DNA of 64,000 bases from Flagellimonas sp. S3867. GTDB taxonomy: Bacteria > Bacteroidota > Bacteroidia > Flavobacteriales > Flavobacteriaceae. Where the stretch lies: the NCBI RefSeq assembly GCF_014698935.1, contig NZ_JACVMN010000002.1, positions 744,001 to 808,000 on the forward strand, read 5' to 3'. Of the stretch, positions 26,183 to 35,923 are shown in pieces. Within the stretch, counting starts at the first letter, position 1. Every line of letters begins with the position of its first letter. The notes below the pieces were generated by a model that made no database searches, was not told the origin of the DNA, and worked only from the letters and a program-made list of their open reading frames with translations. A program made the position numbers and the translations under genes.

Positions 26183-27679
26183 ATGTCGTTAAAAGTATTT
26201 GCGGCAAAGCTCTTTGCCAGACACATTTTCAAGAAAACAGCTAAATGGGCCAACAACCCTACTAGCACTCAGCAAAATATATTTCAACACCTTATCGATT
26301 CAGCCAAACATACCAAATTTGGACAGGACCATAATTTTCAAGAGATTAAAAACCATAACGACTTTATCCAGAAAGTTCCTGTTAGGGATTATGAAGAGCT
26401 AAAAAGCTACGTGCAACAAATTATTGATGGAAAAGATGATGTTCTCTGGCCAGGGAAGCCTATTTATTTTGCCAAAACCTCTGGTACTACCTCCGGCGCT
26501 AAATATATTCCGATCACCAAAGAATCCATAAAACACCAGGTTGAGGCATCTAGGAATGCGATCCTGTCCTATATTCATGAGACAGGGAATGCGGATTTTG
26601 TGGATGGAAAGATGATCTTTCTGCAAGGCAGCCCTATTCTAGAAGAAAAAAACGGCATCAAATTAGGTCGTCTTTCAGGAATCTCAGCCCATTACATCCC
26701 CAGTTACCTACAGAAAAATAGACTGCCCAGCTGGGAAACCAATTGCATTGAGGATTGGGAAACCAAGGTGGACAAGATCATAGAGGAAACAGAAAATGAA
26801 GATATGACGGTGATTGCCGGAATACCTTCATGGGTTCAAATGTATTTTGAAAAACTTAACTCCAAATCAGGCAAAAAGGTTGGAGAACTCTTCAAAAACT
26901 TTCAATTATTCATTTATGGAGGAGTGAATTACGAACCCTATCGGGCTAAATTCGAGGACTTAATGGGAAAAAGAGTGGATAGTATCGAACTTTTCCCTGC
27001 TAGCGAAGGGTTTTTTGCATATCAAGACTCCCAAAAGGAAGAAGGGATGCTTTTGCTCTTGAATTCCGGAATTTTCTATGAGTTCATAAAGGCCGATAAG
27101 TTTTTTGGGGAAAACCCTAAGCGATTGACCATTGCCGAAGTGGAACTGAATGTGGATTATGCACTTATAGTTTCTACAGATGCAGGGCTATGGGCCTACA
27201 ATATTGGGGATACCGTTCGGTTTGTTTCTCTAAACCCCTACCGCGTGGTGGTTTCGGGAAGGATAAAACACTTTATATCCGCTTTTGGTGAGCACGTAAT
27301 TGCCAAAGAGGTTGAAGAAGCGATAAAAGTGGCCATCGAAAGCGCGGACGCTGTGGTAAACGAGTTCACCGTAGCCCCACAGACCTCTCCGCAAAATGAC
27401 GAGCTACCTTATCATGAATGGTTCATCGAGTTTGAAAAGCCCCCTACGGATTTGTCGAAGTTCTCCAAAGTCATGGAAGAAAGCATGAAAAAGCAGAACA
27501 GTTATTATTTCGATTTAATTGAAGGAAATATATTGCAGCCCCTTAAAATCACTAAAATTAAAACAGGTGGATTTCAGGATTACATGAAGGCCATTGGCAA
27601 ATTGGGAGGTCAAAACAAGGTGCAAAGGCTGTCTAATGATCGGAAGGTGGCTGACGGGTTGGCCACATTTCAACTTTAG
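26183..27679 (+). CDS. GH3 auxin-responsive-promoter family protein (acyl-adenylating/amide synthetase fold)
   Basis: 498 residues. The ATP-binding motif YFAKTSGTTSGAKYIPIT (95-112) is a clear GH3/ANL phosphate-binding loop. Further blocks are FIYGGVNYEPYRAKFE, ELFPASEGFFAYQ, YNIGDTVRFVSLNPYRVVVSGRIKHFISAFGEHV (the hinge region of adenylating enzymes). Plant GH3 enzymes conjugate hormones to amino acids; bacterial members are widespread in Bacteroidota with unknown substrates. It starts at the base after the M23 stop codon, a tight coupling common in this family, but the biochemical link to cell-wall work is unknown. Confidence 0.92.
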   Translation: MSLKVFAAKLFARHIFKKTAKWANNPTSTQQNIFQHLIDSAKHTKFGQDHNFQEIKNHNDFIQKVPVRDYEELKSYVQQIIDGKDDVLWPGKPIYFAKTSGTTSGAKYIPITKESIKHQVEASRNAILSYIHETGNADFVDGKMIFLQGSPILEEKNGIKLGRLSGISAHYIPSYLQKNRLPSWETNCIEDWETKVDKIIEETENEDMTVIAGIPSWVQMYFEKLNSKSGKKVGELFKNFQLFIYGGVNYEPYRAKFEDLMGKRVDSIELFPASEGFFAYQDSQKEEGMLLLLNSGIFYEFIKADKFFGENPKRLTIAEVELNVDYALIVSTDAGLWAYNIGDTVRFVSLNPYRVVVSGRIKHFISAFGEHVIAKEVEEAIKVAIESADAVVNEFTVAPQTSPQNDELPYHEWFIEFEKPPTDLSKFSKVMEESMKKQNSYYFDLIEGNILQPLKITKIKTGGFQDYMKAIGKLGGQNKVQRLSNDRKVADGLATFQL

Positions 27680-27716
27680 TTAATAAACAACTATGCCACT
27701 TTAGTAGGAATTCATG

Positions 27717-27724
27717 TATTTTTG
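27717..27724 (+). promoter_or_regulatory. Candidate -7 promoter box for the DUF6909 gene
   Basis: TATTTTTG matches TAnnTTTG, 13 bp before the ATG at 27737. It includes the TTG that begins the longer open frame. Confidence 0.42.
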
Positions 27725-27736
27725 CCAGAACTATTT

Positions 27737-29422
27737 ATGGCAACCAAAGTAAAACAGACTACACGGGCACAAGAGTCCACCAATGCCATTGAGCGCATGT
27801 ACATTACCATGAGGCACCTGCTCAATCGTGGATTCTATAAACCTTCGGGGGTTTCCGGGAATGCCTTACGAAATGCCCTATTATTGCTCCGACCTGAAAT
27901 TTATGGCTCTATTGCAGAGGAAAAGGCCGAACTGAATGGACTAATATATGTATTGGAAAGACTTCCAAAAGGCATCGAGGAGTGCAGGTTTATCAATCTT
28001 ACTTCGGACGAGGGCTTCTCCAAATCCCATTTAAAGGCCATTGTTCCACCCAAACGAAGAAGAAATTGCTACCGGATTGACGATGAGCAAATGAACATTG
28101 AAATAACTAGAGGTCGTAGCGACATCTATGACATTTTAACCCACCTAACTTTTTTGTTTATCGAATCAGGGAAAATCAGCAAAAGGGTATTGGTCGAAGA
28201 CGGAACGGCTACCATTCGTGACTGGGATAAACTGGCAGATTTTGTGAAGAACGAAGAAAAGGAAGAATCCGAAAGGGAAATTGCCATGATTCATACGGCC
28301 AATATTTTGGGCAGAACATATGATGAGGTGATGGACCTGCACAACAGCCTTAAAACCAAGCAAGATCCAGACCGTTTTTTGAACGTGATTTATTGGTTGG
28401 GCAAATTGGCCATTGAAGAAGAAACAACAGGAAACAAACGGACAATTACATTTAGTCCGTTGCTACGCGAAAGATTGGGTCACCATATCCATGGTGAGCG
28501 GTGGTCGGATATGATAAAGGAAACCTTGAACAAGAAAAATTTGCTGCACAGGCCAATCCATATCATTAGTGCCAATATGCATAGCGTTATGAATTCGTTG
28601 TTCGCCAAAAAAGCCCTTGCAAAGGAATTTCCGGATACCGAGTCTTTAGATATTTATGAAGCCTTGAGCTCTTCGGGCAATAAAGATTTACGAAAGAAGG
28701 TTATGGACATCGGCTCAAAAAATGGAATGATTTTCATTGATGACGCTTCCGGCGCGAATATCGATGTGCAGATTTTTGACTCCGCCAAGTTTGGAGAAGA
28801 CACCTGTTGCTATGCCCTGCCGGAAAATATTTCGGATGATGAGAAACCCGTCATCTTCGTTATGGATTATGCTTTTGGCGAGCAAGCCTATGAAACCATA
28901 GACGAGATGTTAAAACCAATAGAGGAAAAGGGCCGAAAACAATTTCTGAACGTAGATTCCATATCCATAATGGGTAAAGCAGGAATTTTGGAAGGAGGAA
29001 AAGGAGATTTAATGATTCCTTCAGCACATATATTTGAAGGTACAGCGGATAATTATCCATTTATAAACGAACTTTGCGCAGCAGATTTTGAAGGTTATGG
29101 ATTAAAAGTGTTGGAAGGCACCATGGTTACTGTCTTGGGAACATCATTGCAGAACAAGGACATACTCCGATTTTTTCATGAATCTACATGGAACGTCATC
29201 GGGTTGGAAATGGAAGGGGTGCACTACCAAAAAGCAATCCAATCCGCATCAAAAGTTAGAAAGAGTATCAATAAAGAAGTAAAAGTGCGATATGCATATT
29301 ACGCATCGGACAACCCATTGGAAACAGGAAGTACCTTAGCTTCTGGAGGACTGGGAACCACTGGTGTAAAACCCACGTATTTAATTACAGACAGGATTTT
29401 AAAACAAATATTTAACGTATAG
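27737..29422 (+). CDS. DUF6909 family protein, possible nucleoside-phosphorylase-like C-terminus
   Basis: 561 residues from the ATG at 27737. The N-terminal part (TNAIERMYITMRHLLNRGFYKPSG, ITRGRSDIYDILTHLTFLFIE) matches what I recall of DUF6909, a Bacteroidota family without known function. Soluble, no signal peptide. The last ~230 residues read like an alpha/beta domain: VIFVMDYAFGEQAYETIDEML, SISIMGKAGILEGGKGDLM, VTVLGTSLQ, and WNVIGLEMEGVHYQKAI. The last resembles the MEMEG motif of NP-I family nucleoside phosphorylases/nucleosidases. That is an inference from one motif. The gene ends 2 bp before the exopolysaccharide cluster. Confidence 0.8.
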   Translation: MATKVKQTTRAQESTNAIERMYITMRHLLNRGFYKPSGVSGNALRNALLLLRPEIYGSIAEEKAELNGLIYVLERLPKGIEECRFINLTSDEGFSKSHLKAIVPPKRRRNCYRIDDEQMNIEITRGRSDIYDILTHLTFLFIESGKISKRVLVEDGTATIRDWDKLADFVKNEEKEESEREIAMIHTANILGRTYDEVMDLHNSLKTKQDPDRFLNVIYWLGKLAIEEETTGNKRTITFSPLLRERLGHHIHGERWSDMIKETLNKKNLLHRPIHIISANMHSVMNSLFAKKALAKEFPDTESLDIYEALSSSGNKDLRKKVMDIGSKNGMIFIDDASGANIDVQIFDSAKFGEDTCCYALPENISDDEKPVIFVMDYAFGEQAYETIDEMLKPIEEKGRKQFLNVDSISIMGKAGILEGGKGDLMIPSAHIFEGTADNYPFINELCAADFEGYGLKVLEGTMVTVLGTSLQNKDILRFFHESTWNVIGLEMEGVHYQKAIQSASKVRKSINKEVKVRYAYYASDNPLETGSTLASGGLGTTGVKPTYLITDRILKQIFNV

Positions 29423-29424
29423 AT

Positions 29425-30417
29425 ATGGCAGAGCAACCATCAAACCAGAATAACTCGGATGAGATTGATTTGGGGCAATTGTTTCAACTTATTGGAAAAG
29501 GGTTCAATAAAATGGGCGTTACTTTCTTGCGCTTGTTCTTATATTTAAAGAAGAACGCTTTCATATTAGTTGGGCTTATAATTGTAGGGTTTGCTATAGG
29601 ATATGGACTTAACAAGATTACAACCAAGAAAAAGAAAATAGAAGTAATTGTAAAACCTAATTTGGATAGTGAAAACTACTTGTATGATGTAGTTGAACAA
29701 ATTAACAATAATATTAAATCTAAGGACACATTGTTTTTTGAAAGCATAGGGATTCCAATATCGAATTTAGCACAGTTTAAAGTTTCGGTTGAACCCATAG
29801 AGCAAGAAAGAGACAAAAAGGGAGATTTAGAATATCTCGAACTTCTTGAAAAGTTTCAGGACAATGGTCAATTTTCAGATGTTATTAGAGTAGAGTTATT
29901 GAGCAGGAGTGCAATCAATCACAGAATCACCTTTTTTTATAAAAACTCATCTGAAGGACAAGTTTTTGCCCCAAAAGCTATGGCATATATCAACTCAAAC
30001 TCCTATTATGAAGAGCTGGTTGAAATATCTAAAGAGAATGCTATTGAAAAAATCAAAGAGAATGAAACATTAATCAATCAGATTGACGGATTGATTAATG
30101 CGTATTCACAAAACTTGGCTAAGAATAACAGCTCAAATATTGATGGACGCATTGTATTAGAGGGAAATGAAAAAATGGATGTTACCGGTCTTTTTCGGCT
30201 AAAGAACTCTCTTATTCTTGATATGGAAAGAAAAAAATTGGAAATCAAAGAGCAGGATGAACCCTTGAGTATTGTAAATTTTGGAAACGCACAGGAGGTC
30301 AAAACCTCCTTTTTTGGAAAAACAATTGTTTTAGTTCCTGTGATTTTAGTTATTGTATTTTTCCTAGGGTCTTTTTTGAAGTATATCAATAAAATGACTG
30401 AAAGAATTTTGAACTAA
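29425..30417 (+). CDS. Wzz-like polysaccharide chain-length determinant protein
   Basis: 330 residues with the co-polymerase topology: an acidic cytoplasmic N-terminus (residues 1-45), a first membrane helix (~48-68, FILVGLIIVGFAIGYGL), a long periplasmic helical region (~70-295, with coiled-coil features) and a second membrane helix near the C-terminus (TIVLVPVILVIVFFLGSFL). There is no C-terminal tyrosine-kinase domain, so it is Wzz-type rather than a Wzc fusion. Such proteins set polymer length in Wzx/Wzy assembly. It lies at the head of the cluster, just after the DUF6909 gene, and AT content rises from here. Confidence 0.8.
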   Translation: MAEQPSNQNNSDEIDLGQLFQLIGKGFNKMGVTFLRLFLYLKKNAFILVGLIIVGFAIGYGLNKITTKKKKIEVIVKPNLDSENYLYDVVEQINNNIKSKDTLFFESIGIPISNLAQFKVSVEPIEQERDKKGDLEYLELLEKFQDNGQFSDVIRVELLSRSAINHRITFFYKNSSEGQVFAPKAMAYINSNSYYEELVEISKENAIEKIKENETLINQIDGLINAYSQNLAKNNSSNIDGRIVLEGNEKMDVTGLFRLKNSLILDMERKKLEIKEQDEPLSIVNFGNAQEVKTSFFGKTIVLVPVILVIVFFLGSFLKYINKMTERILN

Positions 30418-30499
30418 TATTATTTTTCAACAGAACACACTACATTTCGTTTTTTGAAAGGATATAAGAAAAAATTGTAAATAGATTATCGAGGTAACC

Positions 30500-31513
30500 A
30501 TGACATTTAAAGGAAAATCAATACTTATAACAGGAGGAACGGGCTCTTTAGGGAAAGCCCTAACCAAACACATATTAAAAAACCATATTGGAATTGAAAG
30601 GTTAGTCATTTATTCAAGAGATGAGCAAAAACAATTCCAAATGGCTCAGGAATTTCCTCACAAAAAATACCCTCAGATTCAATTTTTCATTGGAGATGTC
30701 AGAGATAAGGATAGACTGTTGAGTGGATTAAAGGGTGTAGATTATGTGATTCATGCTGCAGCCATGAAACATGTGCATTTAGCAGAGTATAATCCAGAAG
30801 AATGTGTAAAAACCAATATTGGGGGAGCTCAGAATGTTGTTTCTGCTTGTTTGGAATCAAATGTTCAAAGGGTAGTCGCTTTGTCAACTGATAAAGCCTG
30901 TGCTCCTATAAATTTATATGGTGCTACGAAACTTACCTCTGATAAACTTTTTATTGCGGCGAATAACTTAAAGGGAAATAACCCTATTGTTTTTTCTGTT
31001 GTCCGCTACGGAAACGTTATGGGCTCCAATGGTTCTGTTATACCATTTTTTATAAAGAAGCGTAAGGAAGGTGTTTTACCCATAACTGATTCAAACATGA
31101 CACGCTTCAACATATCTTTGCAAGGGGGAGTTGATATGGTTATGTATGCCCTTCAGCATGCATGGGGAGGAGAACTTTTTGTGCCAAAAATCCCATCCTA
31201 TAAAATTCTGGATATAGCGGAAGCTATTGCTCCAGAATGTGAGAAGTCAATTGTTGGGATACGTCCAGGAGAAAAAATCCATGAAGAGATGATTTCCACG
31301 TCTGACTCTTTTTACACCTATGATTTAGGAAAATATTATGTCGTTTTGCCGGCTATGCATAAATGGAATTTGAAAGAGTTCATAAACAAATTTAATGCAC
31401 ATAAAGTTACGGAAGGGTTCAAATACAATTCTGGGGAAAACGACACATGGGAAACAGTCGAAAATCTAAGGAGACTGATTAAGGAACATGTAGATTCAAG
31501 CTTTGAAGTATAA
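30500..31513 (+). CDS. UDP-N-acetylglucosamine 4,6-dehydratase, PseB/CapE-like
   Basis: 337 residues, extended SDR. The NAD(P)-binding motif is GGTGSLG (12-18). The catalytic set Asp131-Lys132 and Tyr140-x3-Lys144 (LSTDKACAPINLYGATK) fits the FlaA1/PseB inverting dehydratases rather than the FnlA type (which reads INAMGISK). RYGNVMGSNGSVIPFF and RPGEKIHEEMIS complete the family pattern. It converts UDP-GlcNAc to a 4-keto-6-deoxy sugar nucleotide, the first step to deoxyamino sugars. An RmlD-like reductase follows, so the product is probably a 6-deoxy-HexNAc. PseC and later pseudaminic-acid genes are absent from this cluster. Confidence 0.9.
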   Translation: MTFKGKSILITGGTGSLGKALTKHILKNHIGIERLVIYSRDEQKQFQMAQEFPHKKYPQIQFFIGDVRDKDRLLSGLKGVDYVIHAAAMKHVHLAEYNPEECVKTNIGGAQNVVSACLESNVQRVVALSTDKACAPINLYGATKLTSDKLFIAANNLKGNNPIVFSVVRYGNVMGSNGSVIPFFIKKRKEGVLPITDSNMTRFNISLQGGVDMVMYALQHAWGGELFVPKIPSYKILDIAEAIAPECEKSIVGIRPGEKIHEEMISTSDSFYTYDLGKYYVVLPAMHKWNLKEFINKFNAHKVTEGFKYNSGENDTWETVENLRRLIKEHVDSSFEV

Positions 31514-31576
31514 TTAAAAACATGTGAAAATCTTTAAAATATTATGGATAATATAGTTACACCAATAGCGCACTAA

Positions 31577-32455
31577 ATGGTTAAGGATAAAAAGAAAGTT
31601 TTAATTTTTGGTGTTTCAGGAATGGCAGGTCACATGATTTACCACCATATGACTACTCTTGACAGCTATGAGGTTTATGGCACTTCATTTAGAACACCGA
31701 TGGATGACAACACAATTCTTTTGGACGTTTCAAATTTTGAGGAAGTCAAAAATTTAATAGACAGAATTGGACCCAATATTATCATAAATGCGGTTGGTGT
31801 TTTGATACGAGGGGCGAAAGAGGATTCTGCCAATGCGATACTAATTAATGGTTATTTTCCCCATTTTCTTCAAATACTTTGTAGAAAGCAAGGATGCAAA
31901 CTTGTTCACATTAGTACAGACTGCGTTTTTTCTGGAAATATTGGACAATATGTTGAAAGTTCATTCAGGGATGCGGACGATATTTATGGCAGGTCTAAGG
32001 CGTTAGGTGAAATTGAAAATGGGACCGATGTAACCATAAGAACATCTATCATTGGACCTGAACTTAAAGAAACGGGAGAAGGCCTGTTTCATTGGTTTAT
32101 GTCACAAGCTGGTCAGATTAATGGATTTGATAATATGTTCTGGGGTGGCGTTACCACTTTAGAATTAGCTAAAAATATTGATTTGATTATAGAGAAAGAT
32201 ATTGTTGGAATTTTTCATTTAACGAATAGCAAAAAAATATCCAAATACGAATTACTTAAACTTTTTAAAGAGATTTGGGAAAGAAAACAAGTGAGTATTA
32301 ACAAGATTCAAAGTATTGCTAAGGATAAGAGTATGGTGAACACAAGAATAGATGAACATGTAATGGAAAAGAGTTATGAAGTAATGTTGATACAGCTTAA
32401 AGAGTTCATGGACTCTAACAATGACTTCTATGGCTACGGGAAACGATATAATTAA
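31577..32455 (+). CDS. RmlD-like SDR sugar-nucleotide reductase
   Basis: 292 residues. The nucleotide-binding loop is VLIFGVSGMAGHM. The RmlD-type catalytic region is seen in LVHISTDCVFSG and DDIYGRSKALGE (Tyr-x3-Lys). RmlD reduces dTDP-4-keto-rhamnose; proteins of this subtype found after a 4,6-dehydratase reduce the 4-keto sugar made by that enzyme. The adjacency to the PseB-like gene supports that. The start ATG is at 31577; the gap of 63 bp to the previous gene contains no other feature. Confidence 0.87.
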   Translation: MVKDKKKVLIFGVSGMAGHMIYHHMTTLDSYEVYGTSFRTPMDDNTILLDVSNFEEVKNLIDRIGPNIIINAVGVLIRGAKEDSANAILINGYFPHFLQILCRKQGCKLVHISTDCVFSGNIGQYVESSFRDADDIYGRSKALGEIENGTDVTIRTSIIGPELKETGEGLFHWFMSQAGQINGFDNMFWGGVTTLELAKNIDLIIEKDIVGIFHLTNSKKISKYELLKLFKEIWERKQVSINKIQSIAKDKSMVNTRIDEHVMEKSYEVMLIQLKEFMDSNNDFYGYGKRYN

Positions 32456-32488
32456 TTAGAAAATTAACGAATAAAACTTTAAATTTTT

Positions 32489-33187
32489 ATGCGCAGGATT
32501 ATTTGGGTGATAGATCAACTGTTGAGAGCACTTAGATTGGATTGGATAAAGGCATTCCTACCAAAAAAGGGCTATTTATATACTACTGGATGGATAAAAA
32601 GTACTGTTTCAAAAAAGCCAATTGATAGAAGCAGAAAACCGATACCTTGGTTAACCTATTCTTTTTTGGAATTCTTGGAACCCAGGCTAAAAAAAGACAT
32701 GAAAGTTTTTGAATATGGGTCGGGCAACTCTACGTTATGGTTTTCTTCAAGGGTTGAAAGTGTCAATTCCGTTGAACACAATCAAAGTTGGCATGATTAT
32801 ATAAAATCATCTTTTCCTGGAAATGTAAAGCTGACCCTAAGAAAATATCCTGATGAAAATATTGATTTTCATGAAAGAGCGTTTCTTCCTTTCAGTCGTG
32901 AATCCGATTATTCTAAATATATAATGGAAACAGATATTGTTTATGACATCATTGTAGTAGATGGCATAGACAGAAACAATTCTATTAAATACGCACTGGA
33001 AAGAGCAAGTAACTCCGGGGTTATTATTGTGGATAATCTTGAATATGAAAAAGAATTTTCTGAAGGAGTACAATATCTTTACGAAAACGGATTTAAACTT
33101 ATTCCTTTTTGGGGTCTTTCCCCTGGAGTGCATCATAAAACATGCACAGGCGTTTTCTACAAATTGAATAATTGTTTAGGGATTTAA
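32489..33187 (+). CDS. Class I methyltransferase-like protein of the exopolysaccharide cluster
   Basis: 232 residues. The motif VFEYGSGNSTLWFSSRVESVNSVEHNQSW resembles a SAM-binding region (E/DxGxGxS) with the acidic end of strand 2 (VEHN). IIVVDGIDRNNSIKYALE and GVIIVDNLEYE fit the later strands of the Rossmann-like fold found in Methyltransf_24/FkbM-like proteins. Acts presumably on the glycan or a sugar intermediate; unproven. It starts at an ATG and lies between the reductase and flippase genes. Confidence 0.72.
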   Translation: MRRIIWVIDQLLRALRLDWIKAFLPKKGYLYTTGWIKSTVSKKPIDRSRKPIPWLTYSFLEFLEPRLKKDMKVFEYGSGNSTLWFSSRVESVNSVEHNQSWHDYIKSSFPGNVKLTLRKYPDENIDFHERAFLPFSRESDYSKYIMETDIVYDIIVVDGIDRNNSIKYALERASNSGVIIVDNLEYEKEFSEGVQYLYENGFKLIPFWGLSPGVHHKTCTGVFYKLNNCLGI

Positions 33188-33236
33188 CAATAGATAAGCA
33201 CCAAAGGGGAACTGCACTATCTCCTATAAGTTTAAT

Positions 33237-34757
33237 ATGTCTCAGATAAATAAAAATATATTGGCCAATGTTTTGGGCAGGGGATGGAGCATGTTCTCTG
33301 TCTTTATTTTTATTCCAATTTATATTTCAATTCTTGGGGTTAAAATGTATGGGATAATTAGTTTTTATGCCATACTTCAAGGTGTTATTATTTTTGTTGA
33401 TGCTGGATTGACAGCTACTTTAAGACGAGAATTGGCAAAAGGGGATGATTCCAATGAAAGCAGAAAAAGCAAGTACAAGATTCTCAGATCTATTGAATTC
33501 CTTTATTTCCTGATTATAACTGCTTTGATTCTATGTGTCTTTTTTAGTGCAGAATTCATAGTTGGTAAGTGGTTAAATATTGAAGATCTCGATTTGGTAG
33601 CCACAACAAGAAGCATTCAAATAATGGGCATTGCCTTAGGGTTAAATTTTTTTTCCACCCTTTATCAAGGTGGGTTGTTAGGACTGGAAAAACAGGTTGC
33701 ATCGAATACGCTTCAAGTGCTATGGGGTGTGTTGAAAAATGGGGGTGTAATTTTGGCTGTATTGTTCATAGGGAAAACCCTTATAGTTTTCTTTTTATGG
33801 CAAGCGGCCTGTAATTTGGTTTATGTTATAGTTTTAAGACGAATTCTTTTTGGAATTTTAAAGAAGAAAGAACCAATGGTATGGTTGCTATCTAAAGATC
33901 TATTGATTCTAAGGAAAGTATGGAAATATGCAACAGGGATGTTAATCATTTCAATAATATCTGCCATAAATAATCAATTTGATAAGTTTTTCATAAGTAG
34001 TACTTTTTCCGTTTCAGAATTAGCGATTTATACGGTGTCGTATTCCTTGGCTATGGTTCCAATAGTTATTTCAACCCCTATTGCAATAGCTGTGTTCCCC
34101 AGGTTTGTGAAATACCACTCTAAATCCCAAAACGAAAAGTTGTATGAACTGTTTAATAATTCGTTTGTGCTAACACTTCTTTTAACAGCTTCAGCAGGCA
34201 TCTCATTAGCATTGAATTCTTCCGAATTTCTACTTCTATGGACACAGAACACCAAAATCTCAATGTTAGCCGCTTTACCTGCAGCGTTATTGTTGATTGG
34301 TCAAACGTTGTTATCATTTCAAGTTATACCCTTTAATCTTTCAATAGCAATAGGTGATACTAAAACGATTATTAAAACTGGAACTTGTGGAATTGTATTA
34401 TTTATACCATTGGTCATTGTTTTAACAAAATACTATGGCATCGCGGGAGCAGCGGCATCATGGTTGTTAAACAGCCTTATTATTACACCGGCTTTAATAG
34501 TCTTAATCGTGAAAAAAGCCACAGACTTTTCTCTTAGAACCTGGATTCTTATGAATTTTGTTAAACCGTTACTCTTTATTTCTGTGGGCAACTTCTTTTT
34601 TTACTTGATTAAGCCAGAACTAGATTCAAATCCCATCTTTGGGATATTATATGTAATAGTTAGTTCATTGATAATTTTTTTGTTTTCCTTTAAGCTAATG
34701 TTCAGGATAAAAGTAAAGAACACCATAAAATTTATAAAAAATGAACTATTTGCTTAG
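33237..34757 (+). CDS. Wzx-type oligosaccharide flippase (MATE/MOP superfamily)
   Basis: 506 residues with about 12-14 membrane helices. The N-terminal NVLGRGWSMFSVFIFIPIYISILGVKMYGIISFY and the conserved central INNQFDKFFISSTFSVSELAIYTVSYSLA are typical of polysaccharide exporters of the MOP superfamily. It would flip the lipid-linked repeat unit across the inner membrane. Its 3' end overlaps the next glycosyltransferase by 17 bp, indicating one operon. Confidence 0.92.
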   Translation: MSQINKNILANVLGRGWSMFSVFIFIPIYISILGVKMYGIISFYAILQGVIIFVDAGLTATLRRELAKGDDSNESRKSKYKILRSIEFLYFLIITALILCVFFSAEFIVGKWLNIEDLDLVATTRSIQIMGIALGLNFFSTLYQGGLLGLEKQVASNTLQVLWGVLKNGGVILAVLFIGKTLIVFFLWQAACNLVYVIVLRRILFGILKKKEPMVWLLSKDLLILRKVWKYATGMLIISIISAINNQFDKFFISSTFSVSELAIYTVSYSLAMVPIVISTPIAIAVFPRFVKYHSKSQNEKLYELFNNSFVLTLLLTASAGISLALNSSEFLLLWTQNTKISMLAALPAALLLIGQTLLSFQVIPFNLSIAIGDTKTIIKTGTCGIVLFIPLVIVLTKYYGIAGAAASWLLNSLIITPALIVLIVKKATDFSLRTWILMNFVKPLLFISVGNFFFYLIKPELDSNPIFGILYVIVSSLIIFLFSFKLMFRIKVKNTIKFIKNELFA

Positions 34758-35880
34758 TGTTATTATCCCGACAAAGAATAGATACAATACCCTTCTTCCA
34801 TTATTGGAATATTTGCTCACAATTGATTCAAATAGCATTGAGATTTTAGTTCAGGACAACAGTGACGATAATAAAAAAATGCTCAAGTTTCTGTCCCATA
34901 ACAAAGTGACAAGACTCTCATATTACCACAGCGAGGAAGCATTGTCGCAGACCGGCAATTCTGATAGGGCAGTTTTAAATTCAAAAGGTGAATATATTTG
35001 TTTCATTGGAGACGATGATGGTGTTATGCCCTATATCGTCGATGTTGTGAAATGGATGAAAAAAAAAGCAATTGAATCGATTAAGGGCTACAAACCATTT
35101 TATGTTTGGCCGGGATTACCAACTTCAATTTTAGACCCTAAAATGACCACTGGTAATTTAAAATATAGGGAATTTGGATATAGTGTAAAAAAACACAGCA
35201 CAAAAAAAGGGCTAGAGTATTTGTTAAATAAAGGGGGAACTAATATTGATTTTTTGCCATGTCTTTATCATGGGATTACTTCGAGAAGGGCGCTTGACAA
35301 AATATATGCAAAAGCAGGTTCATTTTTTCCTGGCCCTAGTCCAGATATGGCAAATGCGACCGCTCTCTGTATATACCTGGATGAATACACTTATGTAGAT
35401 TTTCCGGTGGTTGTCAGCGGCAGATCATTAAGCAGCATTGCAGGACAGGGAGTATTGCACAAACATATTTCAAAAATTGAAGATGTTACGCATTTACCCA
35501 AAAACACAGCGGAATATTGGGAAGAAAGAATACCACGATATTGGACCGGAGAAACCATTTGGGCAGAATCTGCCATTAAAGCGTTAAGAGCAAATGGTTT
35601 TGAAGACAAAATTGACACGTTCAATTTCACTTATATGTATGCCAAAATACATGTCTTTCATTTCAAGTTAAGAACAAAGATATTCGAGAATTTTCCTTTT
35701 AAAGTGTATAAAACATCTTTTTATTTTTCATTTGCATCTCAATTTTATGTAAGATTTTATCGCCTTTTCAAGGCAAGGATATTGAAGAAGGGCACAATTG
35801 TTCAACAAAATGTTAAGGATATTGGACAGGCGATAACAGTCCTAAATGATAAGGTTGAGAAAACCAAATTACCTTTCTAA
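34741..35880 (+). CDS. Family 2 glycosyltransferase
   Basis: 379 residues. GT-A fold start LSVIIPTKNRYNTLLPLLEYLL, then IEILVQDNSDDNKKM, and the acidic motif YICFIGDDDGVMPYI (DxD). The N-terminal ~110 residues are the nucleotide-sugar domain; the rest is variable and helical, with no membrane helix. It would add a sugar to the lipid-linked repeat; donor and linkage are unknown. The ATG overlaps the end of the flippase gene by 17 bp. Confidence 0.9.
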   Translation: MNYLLSVIIPTKNRYNTLLPLLEYLLTIDSNSIEILVQDNSDDNKKMLKFLSHNKVTRLSYYHSEEALSQTGNSDRAVLNSKGEYICFIGDDDGVMPYIVDVVKWMKKKAIESIKGYKPFYVWPGLPTSILDPKMTTGNLKYREFGYSVKKHSTKKGLEYLLNKGGTNIDFLPCLYHGITSRRALDKIYAKAGSFFPGPSPDMANATALCIYLDEYTYVDFPVVVSGRSLSSIAGQGVLHKHISKIEDVTHLPKNTAEYWEERIPRYWTGETIWAESAIKALRANGFEDKIDTFNFTYMYAKIHVFHFKLRTKIFENFPFKVYKTSFYFSFASQFYVRFYRLFKARILKKGTIVQQNVKDIGQAITVLNDKVEKTKLPF

Positions 35881-35923
35881 GAATAGGATTTATTTTGCTT
35901 CCAAGCCGTAAAGAAAATATTTG

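Noticed and set aside
30500..32455. Pseudaminic-acid pathway
   Set aside because: Only a PseB-like dehydratase is present; no PseC, PseH, PseG, PseI or PseF in the cluster, and the next gene is RmlD-like.
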